A stretch of DNA of 64,000 bases from an uncultured Candidatus Saccharibacteria bacterium (GCA_947307225.1 CAMZIL010000001.1:1-64000), one strand, 5' to 3'. Shown: positions 51,451 to 60,949, counted from the stretch's first letter. The notes: generated from the letters alone by a model not told the origin. Program-made: numbers and translations.

Positions 51451-54400
51451 CTATAGCCATTCCGGCAAGATTGCCGTAGCGGAAGTATTCTTGAAAGCAT
51501 TGCTCTTATCGGCATTCGCTGGAAGCTGCCAACCATTAAGGACGCTAAAGTCTTCGATGCCAGTGGCACCTTCGAAGGCATTACGCAAATTTGTTACACT
51601 CTCGACGTTCCAGTTTGCGATTGGGCTAATATCCGTAATCGCTCTATCGTTATGGAAGAGAACATCCATCGTCTTTATGCTACCAGTACTCCAATTGGAG
51701 AGTGCGGAAATATCCGAGAGGCTCGTGTCGCCTTCAAACATACCGCCAATCGTCGTCGCTCTCGACATATTCCAACCGCCAAGGCCGTTAAGAGAAGTGA
51801 GGCTAGTACAACCCTTGAATACCTCCGATGCGGTTACGAGCGCATTAGTTTGCCAGCTGGAAAGGCCAGCGAGGCTAGTCAAGTTCTTGTTGTCCTGGAA
51901 TGTGCGCCACATTCTTGTTACCTTCTCGACGTTCCAGCCAGAAAGCGCATTAGTGTTCGTAATTTTCGTCCCGTAGAAAGCTAGTCCCATATCCGTAACA
52001 TTATCAGTAGTCCAACCGGAGATAGGCGTAATATCTGACACCGGCACGCTCTCCAAGAAGCTGTTTATGGCGGTAGTAGAGTGCGTATCCCAATTGGATA
52101 GGCCGGAAATGTTCGTAAGTGCGTAGTCGTTCACGAAGAGTTTAGCAAATGTCTTTGACGTACCGACTGTCCAGTCAGCAAGCTGATTTACGTTCATGAT
52201 CGCCTTCATACTACCGAAAGTAGACTCCATTGATTGCACTACCGGGGTACGCCAATTCTGCAAGCCATCCAAGCTGGTGACGGCCGCATTGTCCGAGAAT
52301 GCATAATTCATATTCTCTACTGCAACCGGACGCCATAAGCTTAGCTCGGAAAGCGAAGTAATCTTGCTCTGCCCGTTAAGGAACGACTGCATGTATCTTA
52401 CTTTGCCCACTTTCCAGTTTTCGAGGCCCTGAAGGCTAAGCAAACTTGGCGTACGATAGTTTGCGTCCAGCATGCTTGCGATATTCGTAAGAGACTCGGT
52501 ATCCCATTGCGATAGTTGTCTGACCGTAGTAAGCCTGTTTGCGCCTTGGAACATACCAGACATCGATGTCACTTTCCGGACATCCCAGTCCTCTAACCCT
52601 GCCGCGCTAGTAACTCCAGTATTCCAGAAGGCCTGCGAAAGAGTCGTAAGCTCACCGGTCTGCCATTCCGACAGAGCCGCTAGCGATGTGATTTTTTCGT
52701 CACGAGCAAAGAGACGAGTCATATTTGTTACTTTAGAAACATTCCAGCCAGCTAAGCCATTAACGTTTTCTAATTTCTCACAGTCCATAAACATCGAGTC
52801 CATGTTCTGTAGCTCAGGCGTTCGCCATTCAGACAGTGGTTCGAGTGTAGTAATATTCGTCACGCCGAAAGCGAAGTTGAGAGAAGTCACTTTCACCGGC
52901 CGCCAATTGCGAAGGGCCTCGAGCGTAGTTAAACTCCTGCGTTCCCCAAATAACGAAGACATATTTGTCACATTCGACACATTCCAGTTCGCAACTCCGC
53001 TCATGTCGATATAGCTGGCCTGTGTCTCATATTTATTACCCATAAACGCACCGTCCATATTAGTTACATTCGATGTGTCCCAGCCAGACAGAGCGGAAGT
53101 ATCTGCTAGCATGTTCGTATTAGTGAAAGTACGATATAAAGAATCGACGCCCTGCGTATTCCAATTCTCTAGGCCGTGCAGAGTAGAGAGAGATTTGGCG
53201 CTATTAAATGCATAGCTCAAATCGGAAAGTGAGTCGGTTTCCCAGTCCAATAGCGCGGAGATGTCCGTAAGGTTCGTGCTTGAATCGACGAGAGACCTCA
53301 TGCTTGTGACTTTCGACACGTCCCAGCCCTCGACGCCGCTCAGACTTGTCATTTGCGTAGAGCAAAATGCCGCGACTAGACTCTTTAGATTAGGCGTCTT
53401 CCAGCCGCGAAGCCCTTCTGGATTAGCAAGCTTCTTGGTGCGATAGAATAGATAGTCTAATGACTCAACCTGAGTGGCATCAAAGCGATCAATTCCTTCG
53501 ATCGAGAGAAGGTTCGGGAATTCCGCAAGGAAGCCGCGAGAGTCTTTATTCAAAACGACAACATCGGCGTCAGAATAGAAGTAGAAAGTCTTCGTCTCTG
53601 GAATATAATAACCGTAAATTGGGAGTTCTGAATCAGCCGCCGCAAAGTTATGCGCCTCATCGAGCACCACATCGATTGGCGGAGTATCCGTAGAGTAGAC
53701 GATATGTTCGACATTTTCTCTGCTGCCGGCTATGCTTTCGTACAAACTGTTATATGCATTTCTAGAAGCTGCTGGCCAACCAGTATTCGGGCTAGCTTTC
53801 TTGAAGGTTGCATAGGTAGTAGGAGCGATCGTGCCGTCCATAGTTTTACTAACAGTTGGCTTTGCCCAAATTGCGCGAAGAATCACATCTTCTTCTGGCA
53901 TTTGGAAATAATTTTCATTATAGCGATAAGCGATGTCACTGACGATTGCCCAACCGCGGAACTGGTAGCCCTCACAAGTTGGAACATAATCAGAGATTTG
54001 AGCCTCGGTATAGATAAGCTGCTTAGCGGTTGCCGGTAGCGAGTTTGCGCCCTCGTCACAACCATCCGGCGCGTTCAAATCATAGGAAATATTAAAGCGG
54101 AATTGCAAAACAGGCGTCTCGTTTGTTTGAGTTGATTCGTCCGGCGTTTCGCGTAGCTGCGTCTTGATATTAGAGCTGCGTTCGACTGGGCAAATACTAT
54201 CGTCTTTACCAATACAAGCTTGCTTGACGTTTAGTTTTACTGTGAGCGATTGCCTTGTACCGGAACGATACTGGCCACTCATATCCCAATCGATATTCGA
54301 GCCGTCGATACTTACGTTGCCCATCGTGGCGTCAGCACTAACGATTTCGTAATAATCATCATTAATTGCGGTACTAAAATCAAACGTACTATATTTATAG

Positions 54401-55197
54401 CCATCAAGTGCCGCCTCAAAGACGACGTCCTCAACATTTTCGAGGTCGGATGCAAATTGATTGTCCGAGACTTTCTTGATCTGCTCAATAATCGTGTCGC
54501 CCATCTCAAATTGAATGCCCTGAACAATCAGCCATGGATATTTTTCTTTCAAGACGCGATATTCAGCCTCTTCGAGCGGATGATTCTCTACCGGGGCACC
54601 ATCCGTAATGAAGAGCACGATAGCGTCACGATCTTCACTATATTCATAATTCTCAAAGACGGAATCAATTTGCTTAATAGCACTGTAATAATCCGTGCCG
54701 CCGATTGCTGACGGGAGGTAATCGCCCATGTAGAGACGGAATAGCATCGCATCGTTCTTCCATCCATGAGACACATCGGTAATTTCGGAGTTAAAGGCCG
54801 CCATTGCCATGCGGTTGTCGCCATTCTGATGATTGAGCATCGTATCGGCGAGCTTCGAGATAGCGCTCGTCGTTTCCCGAATGCGATCATTCGTCATGGA
54901 ACCGCTCGTATCGAGCATGATATAAATATCTTTATCTTTGCCGTCGCCTTTCAGAATCGAGTTTGCTTTGATGACGAGTTCGGCTTCAGACGATGAGGAG
55001 GCCGTTGCGGTCTGAGTAATCTTCCAGGCGCCCTCTTCCTGAGCCTCGAAGTTCTTATTCGAAGAATTGATGGTCGTAACAGACGAAAGGGCCTTTGCGG
55101 AGTTGAGAAGGAAGACGCAAAATACGACGGCAAAAACGGTCGCGAATAGTGCCGTTAGCCTCCGAAAGCCAAAACTGTTCTTGCGATTCTTGCTCAA
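51451..55197 (-). CDS. Giant surface protein: von Willebrand A domain plus about 24 DUF285/BspA-type repeats
   Basis: 1248 residues. Signal peptide (about 1-38), vWA domain (about 80-290) with a complete MIDAS (DTSGSMT, GGTDYY, ITDGAP), an InlB-repeat-like stretch (FRGWAI, ILRAIW), a linker, then about 24 units of 26-27 residues with W---VT-M--LF--- pattern (about 590-1240), typical of DUF285/BspA-like leucine-rich repeats. It ends without a sorting motif or C-terminal helix. The first in-frame start after a stop is TTG 55195-55197. Likely a host-cell adhesin. Confidence 0.85.
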   Translation of the reverse strand: MSKNRKNSFGFRRLTALFATVFAVVFCVFLLNSAKALSSVTTINSSNKNFEAQEEGAWKITQTATASSSSEAELVIKANSILKGDGKDKDIYIMLDTSGSMTNDRIRETTSAISKLADTMLNHQNGDNRMAMAAFNSEITDVSHGWKNDAMLFRLYMGDYLPSAIGGTDYYSAIKQIDSVFENYEYSEDRDAIVLFITDGAPVENHPLEEAEYRVLKEKYPWLIVQGIQFEMGDTIIEQIKKVSDNQFASDLENVEDVVFEAALDGYKYSTFDFSTAINDDYYEIVSADATMGNVSIDGSNIDWDMSGQYRSGTRQSLTVKLNVKQACIGKDDSICPVERSSNIKTQLRETPDESTQTNETPVLQFRFNISYDLNAPDGCDEGANSLPATAKQLIYTEAQISDYVPTCEGYQFRGWAIVSDIAYRYNENYFQMPEEDVILRAIWAKPTVSKTMDGTIAPTTYATFKKASPNTGWPAASRNAYNSLYESIAGSRENVEHIVYSTDTPPIDVVLDEAHNFAAADSELPIYGYYIPETKTFYFYSDADVVVLNKDSRGFLAEFPNLLSIEGIDRFDATQVESLDYLFYRTKKLANPEGLRGWKTPNLKSLVAAFCSTQMTSLSGVEGWDVSKVTSMRSLVDSSTNLTDISALLDWETDSLSDLSYAFNSAKSLSTLHGLENWNTQGVDSLYRTFTNTNMLADTSALSGWDTSNVTNMDGAFMGNKYETQASYIDMSGVANWNVSNVTNMSSLFGERRSLTTLEALRNWRPVKVTSLNFAFGVTNITTLEPLSEWRTPELQNMDSMFMDCEKLENVNGLAGWNVSKVTNMTRLFARDEKITSLAALSEWQTGELTTLSQAFWNTGVTSAAGLEDWDVRKVTSMSGMFQGANRLTTVRQLSQWDTESLTNIASMLDANYRTPSLLSLQGLENWKVGKVRYMQSFLNGQSKITSLSELSLWRPVAVENMNYAFSDNAAVTSLDGLQNWRTPVVQSMESTFGSMKAIMNVNQLADWTVGTSKTFAKLFVNDYALTNISGLSNWDTHSTTAINSFLESVPVSDITPISGWTTDNVTDMGLAFYGTKITNTNALSGWNVEKVTRMWRTFQDNKNLTSLAGLSSWQTNALVTASEVFKGCTSLTSLNGLGGWNMSRATTIGGMFEGDTSLSDISALSNWSTGSIKTMDVLFHNDRAITDISPIANWNVESVTNLRNAFEGATGIEDFSVLNGWQLPANADKSNAFKNTSATAILPEWL

Positions 55198-55263
55198 AGC
55201 GAAAAACTAAACTTTCTCCGCAGTTTTTGTTTCGTTTGTTTGTTTTAACCCTACACTAGTGCT

Positions 55264-55293
55264 AGTATACCATAAGCATTAGCGTTTCGTCAA
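55264..55293 (-). promoter_or_regulatory. Promoter of the giant surface protein
   Basis: TTGACG (55288-55293), 18 bases ending GCTTATGG, TATACT (55264-55269) on the minus strand, leaving a leader of about 60 bases. Confidence 0.7.
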
Positions 55294-55295
55294 GA

Positions 55296-56066
55296 CTAAA
55301 TAAGCTTTAATAAAGATTTTGCCGTCAAGATGATGTCCTCGATGGTCGAGCCGCGGGACAAATCGGAAACCGGTTTATTGAATCCGAGTAAAATTGGGCC
55401 AGCAACGGTGGCGCCGGCGAACTGCTCAAAGGATTTGTAAAGAATATTACCAGCATTGATATCTGGAGCAATCAGGACGTTGGCACGACCGGCAACCTCG
55501 GAACCGCCATGAGCGGCCGCTTTCTTCTCGCCGACGCGAGGATTGACGGCAGCATCAAGCTGCATCTCGCCATCGACTAGGATGTCTGGGCGGCGCGCAC
55601 GGATCGCCGCAATCGCCTCGGCAGTTTTATCCATCGACGGATCTTTGCCACCGCTGCCAAAGGTCGAAAAGCTAAGCACCGCAACACGTGGCTGCTCCTC
55701 AAGAATCCTTGCCGCAGCATCCGAGCTAAGTTCGATAATATCTGCGAGCTGCTCGACCGTAGGATTTTTGCAGGTTGCGCCATCAGACAAAATGACCCGA
55801 CGTCCATCTGGAAACTCCGCAACGAATAGGCTCGAGAAAGTCTTTTTTCCCTCAGCAATGCCGATGCCGTCACGCGTCGCGAGAATCACGTCGCGCGAAG
55901 AGAAATCAATACCAGCAATCATCGCGTCAACTTCACCGTTTGCAACTTTGGCGGCAGCAGACGGCAAATCAGATTCAGCTAAAACCGGCTCGCAAATATC
56001 GCTCAACTGCGCGGCAGCTTGTTTAACATAATCGTTGTTTGCTTCAGGAAAAAGAATCTTATACAT
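55296..56066 (-). CDS. pta: Phosphotransacetylase, short form
   Basis: 256 residues against about 325 in usual Pta. The C-terminal signature is intact: SFSTFGSGGKDPSMDKTAEA, VDGEMQLDAAVNP, LIAPDINAGNILYKSFEQFAGA and GPILLGFNKPVSDLSRGST. Some of the N-terminal half is missing. It interconverts acetyl-CoA and acetyl phosphate. TGATAAAAT (56073-56078) lies 6 bases before ATG 56064-56066: leaderless. No ackA is in the window. Confidence 0.85.
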   Translation of the reverse strand: MYKILFPEANNDYVKQAAAQLSDICEPVLAESDLPSAAAKVANGEVDAMIAGIDFSSRDVILATRDGIGIAEGKKTFSSLFVAEFPDGRRVILSDGATCKNPTVEQLADIIELSSDAAARILEEQPRVAVLSFSTFGSGGKDPSMDKTAEAIAAIRARRPDILVDGEMQLDAAVNPRVGEKKAAAHGGSEVAGRANVLIAPDINAGNILYKSFEQFAGATVAGPILLGFNKPVSDLSRGSTIEDIILTAKSLLKLI

Positions 56067-56081
56067 AAGTATATTTTATCA

Positions 56082-56789
56082 TCAAAAGCTACCGAGGCTA
56101 AGGATCAGCGCGCTCGGGTCATATTTTTCCGATGCGGCAAGACCAAGAGTCTTGAACTCCTCTTCGTAGCGGCCTTTGATGCCCTCCAATGTTTTTTGCT
56201 TGTTGGCAAAGCTATTTTTCGGACAAACCGAGACGCATACGGCAGAGCTAGATGCTAGTTTGATCACCTCGTCGGCAAATGACGCCAGACGGCCTTTGGC
56301 CTTGGCGAGATTCTCGGATTTCAAGCCATCCAAAACATCGCGCAAATCCTGGAAAGTCTGCTGAATATGATAAAAATTCTTTACGTCCAAAACATCCGGC
56401 TGGCTTTCGCTGAGCTCAAGACGAATTGCCGACAAAGCGGCGCTGAGTTCCAAGAGCTCGCCGACCTCGCTCTCGTTTTGCGAAAGCGTATCGTTAAAGT
56501 CACGGAGTGAAGCAATCAATTCCGTCTGATTGTGCATGCTATAGGCATTGTTCGAAAACTCCGACAGAGTCGCACGATAGCGAGCAAGTGTCTCGTCGTA
56601 GAGCACTTTGTCGCCAGAGCTTAGCGCAGAAGAAATCAAACCAAGCTCGACCGATAATTCCTCGGCGGAACCTTTGGCGCGGAGATAATCGTGGCGACTC
56701 TTCGCCGTAAACAACACGCTGGTTTCGACCGCAAAGAATACGAGCACGGCGATAAAGATAATTACAGCAAAATTACGACGCTTTTTCAT
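56082..56789 (-). CDS. Membrane-anchored helical protein
   Basis: 235 residues: basic start, one membrane helix (about 9-29), then an all-helical domain with two Cys (AVCVSVCPKNSF). It overlaps the acyltransferase stop (ATGA), with GGGGG upstream, so it is coupled to the acyltransferase. It shares its plan with 48186-48869. Function unknown. Confidence 0.62.
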   Translation of the reverse strand: MKKRRNFAVIIFIAVLVFFAVETSVLFTAKSRHDYLRAKGSAEELSVELGLISSALSSGDKVLYDETLARYRATLSEFSNNAYSMHNQTELIASLRDFNDTLSQNESEVGELLELSAALSAIRLELSESQPDVLDVKNFYHIQQTFQDLRDVLDGLKSENLAKAKGRLASFADEVIKLASSSAVCVSVCPKNSFANKQKTLEGIKGRYEEEFKTLGLAASEKYDPSALILSLGSF

Positions 56790-58633
56790 CGCATCCCCCT
56801 AATAACATTACTGACGAGATTTGCGTAAGCCTGGCGGCCGGAAGGATTCAGATGAATATGGTCAGCATACATTAATGACCAGTTATCGTGCGCAACTTCC
56901 CACCAGTCCGCCACATAGACATTGCTGCGCTTAGCGGCGAAGGACTTAATCGTCGCATTCTGTTTCTCGCGCGGCTGGAGCGGACCGGCATAAGCCGTGA
57001 CTAGAATGAACTTGTGATTCCTACCTGCAATATTAATAATGTCCTGAAGCATCGATTCCGTAATATCGCGATAATTCGTAGCAAGGCTAACGACGATAAT
57101 TGATGGCAGACGACCCGAAGCGCCGTAATTTGCAATCAATCCGCGCGCCGTTTCGATACCGCGATTCTCTTTTGCATCAACATAAGATTTAGCGATTGTC
57201 GCCTCAATGGCCTGCTTTGCACCGAGCGTAACAGAATCGCCAATCACGAGAACATTAGCAGTGCTTGAACTGCTAGCCGCAAGCGAACCACTTGGCGCCG
57301 GTAGGACTTTCGAATCCTGAGCGAGTTGCAGTTGCGTGCCAAAAACGCTCATCGTTTCGTCGAGGATTTGCCCGGCCGAAATATAATCTGATTTTGCCGC
57401 ACTTTCTTCGACGAGACTTTCGCTATTTTTATTAGCAGCCGTACTTAGTTGTTCTGCAATACTAGATGTCTTTGGCGCACGAATCGCCGTAAAGCTAGCA
57501 ACCCCCACGAGCGCCAGTGCAACAATCGCATAAAGGATGCGGGCCGGACGACGCATCTTATAAAACTCGCGACGAGGATTCTTAATCTGAGACGTTTTAT
57601 AAATTGCAGTCGAAACAATAAAGCAAATCAAAATATTAATAAAGGCATAGCCCCACGGCGCCGTGTCGGCCGGGAGGAGATTTGGGAGCAATATATAGAG
57701 CGGCCAGTGAAAAAGATAAATGCCATATGCCAGGTTGCCCAAACTATCAAAGATGCGAATTACATTCATCGTCTTGCGGCGTTCACGGATATTATTTTGT
57801 AGGCGAATGATACAGGCGAGCGCGATAAGCGTCAGAACCGACATTGCTGGTAGACCAATAATGAACGAGAGCGGATTATCGTAGCGGAACTGGAATGCAA
57901 AAACCGTCATGATCGCCGCAGAGACAATTAGGCCAACGAGTGGCTTGCGGTTGACCGTGCGCGGAGTGCGCGGTTTAAAGAACTTGAACACGGCGAAGGC
58001 CGATCCGAGACAGAGCGCCGCCATATGCGAGTCTAGCGCAAAGTAAGCACGATCTGGCATCGCAAAAAATCCGCCATAGCAGACCATCAAAATCATTGAA
58101 GAAATACCCAGCACAAACAGCGCGATACCGCTGGCACGGATAGCGCCTTTTCTGCTGGCGCATGACTTGATAAAACATTTGATCAGAATCGGCACGAGCA
58201 GGTAAAACTGGAACATGATTGCGAGGAACCAAGTGTGTTGGAAAATATTCGGCAAAAAGGTATTTTCGTAGCTGCCACCGAGGATGATTTGAATAATATT
58301 CGTCGAAAATGTGAGTGCGCCGAGGGTATTTAAGCGAATGCCAGTCAGGATATCTGGGTTCGTGAAAATGCCCAGAATAAGGCTAAGTAAAACGCAGATC
58401 AAAAGCGTCGGAAAAAGGCGAAGGAAACGAGATCGAATAAACGCAAAATACTTGAAATCACCCGTCGAATTAATCTCGCGGATGAGCTTAGACATGACCA
58501 AAAAACCAGATAGGCAAAAGAAGATTTCAACTGCCAGAAACCCACCCGGCATGAAAGTATTAAATAAGTGATAGGTTACGATAAACGCGATCGCGAAAAA
58601 CCGAAGTGAATTAATACCTACCAACTTAGACAT
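56786..58633 (-). CDS. OatA-like membrane acyltransferase with SGNH domain
   Basis: 615 residues. N-terminal acyltransferase-3 domain (about 1-370, ten or more helices, with INSLRFFAIAFIVTYHLF and FFCLSGFLV), then an extracytoplasmic SGNH domain with catalytic Ser in GDSVTLG and the DHIHLNPSGRQAYA block bearing Asp and His. This architecture O-acetylates peptidoglycan or a surface polysaccharide, protecting against lysozyme. TATAAT (58640-58645) lies 6 bases before ATG 58631-58633: leaderless. Confidence 0.88.
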   Translation of the reverse strand: MSKLVGINSLRFFAIAFIVTYHLFNTFMPGGFLAVEIFFCLSGFLVMSKLIREINSTGDFKYFAFIRSRFLRLFPTLLICVLLSLILGIFTNPDILTGIRLNTLGALTFSTNIIQIILGGSYENTFLPNIFQHTWFLAIMFQFYLLVPILIKCFIKSCASRKGAIRASGIALFVLGISSMILMVCYGGFFAMPDRAYFALDSHMAALCLGSAFAVFKFFKPRTPRTVNRKPLVGLIVSAAIMTVFAFQFRYDNPLSFIIGLPAMSVLTLIALACIIRLQNNIRERRKTMNVIRIFDSLGNLAYGIYLFHWPLYILLPNLLPADTAPWGYAFINILICFIVSTAIYKTSQIKNPRREFYKMRRPARILYAIVALALVGVASFTAIRAPKTSSIAEQLSTAANKNSESLVEESAAKSDYISAGQILDETMSVFGTQLQLAQDSKVLPAPSGSLAASSSSTANVLVIGDSVTLGAKQAIEATIAKSYVDAKENRGIETARGLIANYGASGRLPSIIVVSLATNYRDITESMLQDIINIAGRNHKFILVTAYAGPLQPREKQNATIKSFAAKRSNVYVADWWEVAHDNWSLMYADHIHLNPSGRQAYANLVSNVIRGMR

Positions 58634-58701
58634 ACTTTTATTATATAGAGTCAGGTCTCAGATTAAAAACATAAGCATTTACAAAATGCTACAATGTTTT
58701 T

Positions 58702-60054
58702 ATGGAGCAGACATTCTTCTTTTATGACCTAGAAACGTCGGGGCTTAGCCCGCGCACCGACCGTATTATGCAGTTCGCCGGCCAGCGCACGACGATGAAC
58801 CTGGAGCCAGTTGGCGAGCCAATCAATTTGCTCGTAAAACTCGCAAACGATACCCTGCCAAGCCCAGATGCAATCATGGTCACCGGCATCACGCCGCAGA
58901 GCACTCAGCTCGACGGCCTGACCGAAGCAGAATTCTGCAAATATGTATCAGAAGAAATCTTTACGCCCGGCACCGTCGCCTGCGGCTACAACTCCGTCCG
59001 TTTCGATGACGAACATATGCGTCACTGCTTCTGGCGCAATTTCTGTGATCCGTATGAATGGCAGTGGAAAGACGGCCGCAGCCGCTGGGATATGCTCGAC
59101 GTTGTACGAATGACACGCGCCCTGCGCCCCGAAGGCATCAATTGGCCAGTGACCGACGAAGGCAAAGCAACCAACCGCCTCGAACTAATTACGAAGCTAA
59201 ACGGAATCTCGCACGAAAATGCACACGACGCACTCGCAGACGTAAACGCCCTGATCGACGTAACGTGCCTAATTCGCGACAAGCAGCCGCAGTTATACGG
59301 CTATCTCTTTAAAATGCGCGACAAAAAGGCCGTTCAAAAACTCGTAAATCTCGAAAATCCAGCGCCGTTTGTTTATTCCTGTGGCCAGTATTCCAGCGCC
59401 CATGAGAAAACCAGCGTCGCGTATCCAATCGCACCCGCAAAAAATGGCAACGTTTTGGTTTTTGATTTGCGCGTAAATCTAGACGAATTGCTCAGCCAGG
59501 AAGAGCCAAAATTCTTCCCAACCGTGAAGGAATTAAAGTATAATCACTGCCCAGCCGTGGCGCCACTAGGCGTATTGGAGCAAGGCGATGGCTGGAAAAA
59601 AATCGGGCTAGACAAGGACACGGTCGAAAAAAACCTAAAAGCATTACTCGCGCATCCAGATTTCATCGAACGCATGCGCAGCGAAAACGAAGAGCGCGTA
59701 GAATTTCCGCCGTCAGTCGATAGCGAAAGTGCCCTTTACGACGGTTTCCTAGACGACCAGGACCGCACAAAATGCCGCGCCGTTTCGCGTGCAACCGCGA
59801 ATGATTTGGCTGACTTCCATCCAGATTTTCATGATCCGCGCTTGCCGGACTTGCTACTGCATTACAAGGCGCGCAACTACGAGAATTCCCTATCCGAATC
59901 CGAGCACGCCGCCTGGGAAAAATACCGCGTTGAACGCATAAAAAATAGTGCCAATTTCTATATCAAGCGCATTCAGGAGCTCGCAGCGAGCGGCGCAGAT
60001 TCGTTCTTGCTTGAAGAGCTACAGCTCTGGTATCAATCGCTATTACCGTACTAA
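58702..60054 (+). CDS. sbcB: Exodeoxyribonuclease I
   Basis: 450 residues, near the E. coli length of 475. DEDDh exonuclease motifs: FFFYDLETSGLSP (Exo I), CGYNSVRFDDEHMRHCFWRNF (Exo II) and HENAHDALADVNALIDV (Exo III with His), followed by the SH3-like and C-terminal helical domains (KFFPTVKELKYNHCPAVAPL). It degrades single-stranded DNA 3' to 5'. TGCTACAAT (58690-58695) is 6 bases before ATG 58702: leaderless. It diverges from the acyltransferase gene. Confidence 0.92.
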   Translation: MEQTFFFYDLETSGLSPRTDRIMQFAGQRTTMNLEPVGEPINLLVKLANDTLPSPDAIMVTGITPQSTQLDGLTEAEFCKYVSEEIFTPGTVACGYNSVRFDDEHMRHCFWRNFCDPYEWQWKDGRSRWDMLDVVRMTRALRPEGINWPVTDEGKATNRLELITKLNGISHENAHDALADVNALIDVTCLIRDKQPQLYGYLFKMRDKKAVQKLVNLENPAPFVYSCGQYSSAHEKTSVAYPIAPAKNGNVLVFDLRVNLDELLSQEEPKFFPTVKELKYNHCPAVAPLGVLEQGDGWKKIGLDKDTVEKNLKALLAHPDFIERMRSENEERVEFPPSVDSESALYDGFLDDQDRTKCRAVSRATANDLADFHPDFHDPRLPDLLLHYKARNYENSLSESEHAAWEKYRVERIKNSANFYIKRIQELAASGADSFLLEELQLWYQSLLPY

Positions 60055-60086
60055 AAAGATAGGGCCGATCCTTTCGGACCGACCCT
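60055..60086 (-). terminator. Terminator of the orphan membrane gene at 60109
   Basis: AGGGTCGGTCC-GAAA-GGATCGGCCCT on the minus strand (two non-canonical pairs), followed by ATCTTTTT. The T-run touches the stop of the convergent sbcB gene. Confidence 0.7.
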
Positions 60087-60108
60087 GTGGACTCTGTTGA
60101 ACCTTCTT

Positions 60109-60774
60109 TTACAGAGTAGCTTTACGAATGCCAGCTGCTTTTCTGCGCTTTTTTGCTCTACGTCTTGCCTGGTGCTGCTCAATTTCGTCAGCGATCAGCC
60201 AAAGAATGTCTACGACAATGAACAGGAAGTTCGGAGTCTCAGCGAGGCTGGGACGAACACCTAACTTGTCATATTCTTTGATGATCTTTTTCGCTTTCAT
60301 GTGCTGACCAAAGCAGCGCATAACGAAGAAGAATGCACCAGCAGAGACACCGAGACATACTATGATGCACATGGCGATGAAATCACCCCACGCTGCACCC
60401 TCATTAGGGGCTAACGTGATGTTGATGATTGCCTGCACCAGACCATAGTAGTGTTCAGCGTAGAATAACAACGCGAAGCCTACGCCAACTGCTAATGACA
60501 TCAAGAAATCAGTAGTAGTTGAGCAGAACTTCAACGTTGAAGCCGTCAATTCGTTTTCGGCAAACTCTTTTGCATAGGTCTTTTTAACCTGCGCAATCTT
60601 TTTGCCATAGAACCTCGGCTCACCTTTGCGGCGAGGCAGCCCATCGTGATGCGGACGAACAATGGTTGATCTCCAGCCGGAAATGAATCCGACTACGAGG
60701 ACCAGAATTGTTGCGATCGCAACCAGATTGCTTGCCGTAGGCGTGAATGCATGGTACCAATCAGATGCTAACAT
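60109..60774 (-). CDS. Orphan four-helix membrane protein
   Basis: 221 residues with about four membrane segments (about 16-34, 87-107, 127-150, 188-208) and a basic C-terminus QHQARRRAKKRRKAAG. The start ATG 60772-60774 has a perfect AAGGAGGG site. The leader is about 170 bases and contains a 12-base inverted repeat. The promoter shares CAAAGTGTG and TATAATGGACTT with the small membrane protein gene at 2746. No family recognised. Confidence 0.65.
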   Translation of the reverse strand: MLASDWYHAFTPTASNLVAIATILVLVVGFISGWRSTIVRPHHDGLPRRKGEPRFYGKKIAQVKKTYAKEFAENELTASTLKFCSTTTDFLMSLAVGVGFALLFYAEHYYGLVQAIINITLAPNEGAAWGDFIAMCIIVCLGVSAGAFFFVMRCFGQHMKAKKIIKEYDKLGVRPSLAETPNFLFIVVDILWLIADEIEQHQARRRAKKRRKAAGIRKATL

Positions 60775-60817
60775 AGATAACCCTCCTTAATATTTGTTCT
60801 ACAAATGTTTTGCTGTT

Positions 60818-60882
60818 CTTTTTATCTGCATTTTTGAGCGTTTGCGCGTAAGCGGTAAATGCCCAAGAACGCAGATAAAAAG
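60818..60882 (-). promoter_or_regulatory. 12-base inverted repeat in a long leader
   Basis: CTTTTTATCTGC (60818-60829) and its exact complement GCAGATAAAAAG (60871-60882) flank 41 bases in the leader of the orphan membrane gene. The hairpin would sit between promoter and ribosome site; GTCTATAGTTTATAGAC forms a further hairpin near the 5' end. Confidence 0.55.
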
Positions 60883-60949
60883 ATGAGGGTCTGCTGCTGT
60901 AAATGAAGATTCTAAAGGTTCTGCGTCTATAAACTATAGACACAAGTCC

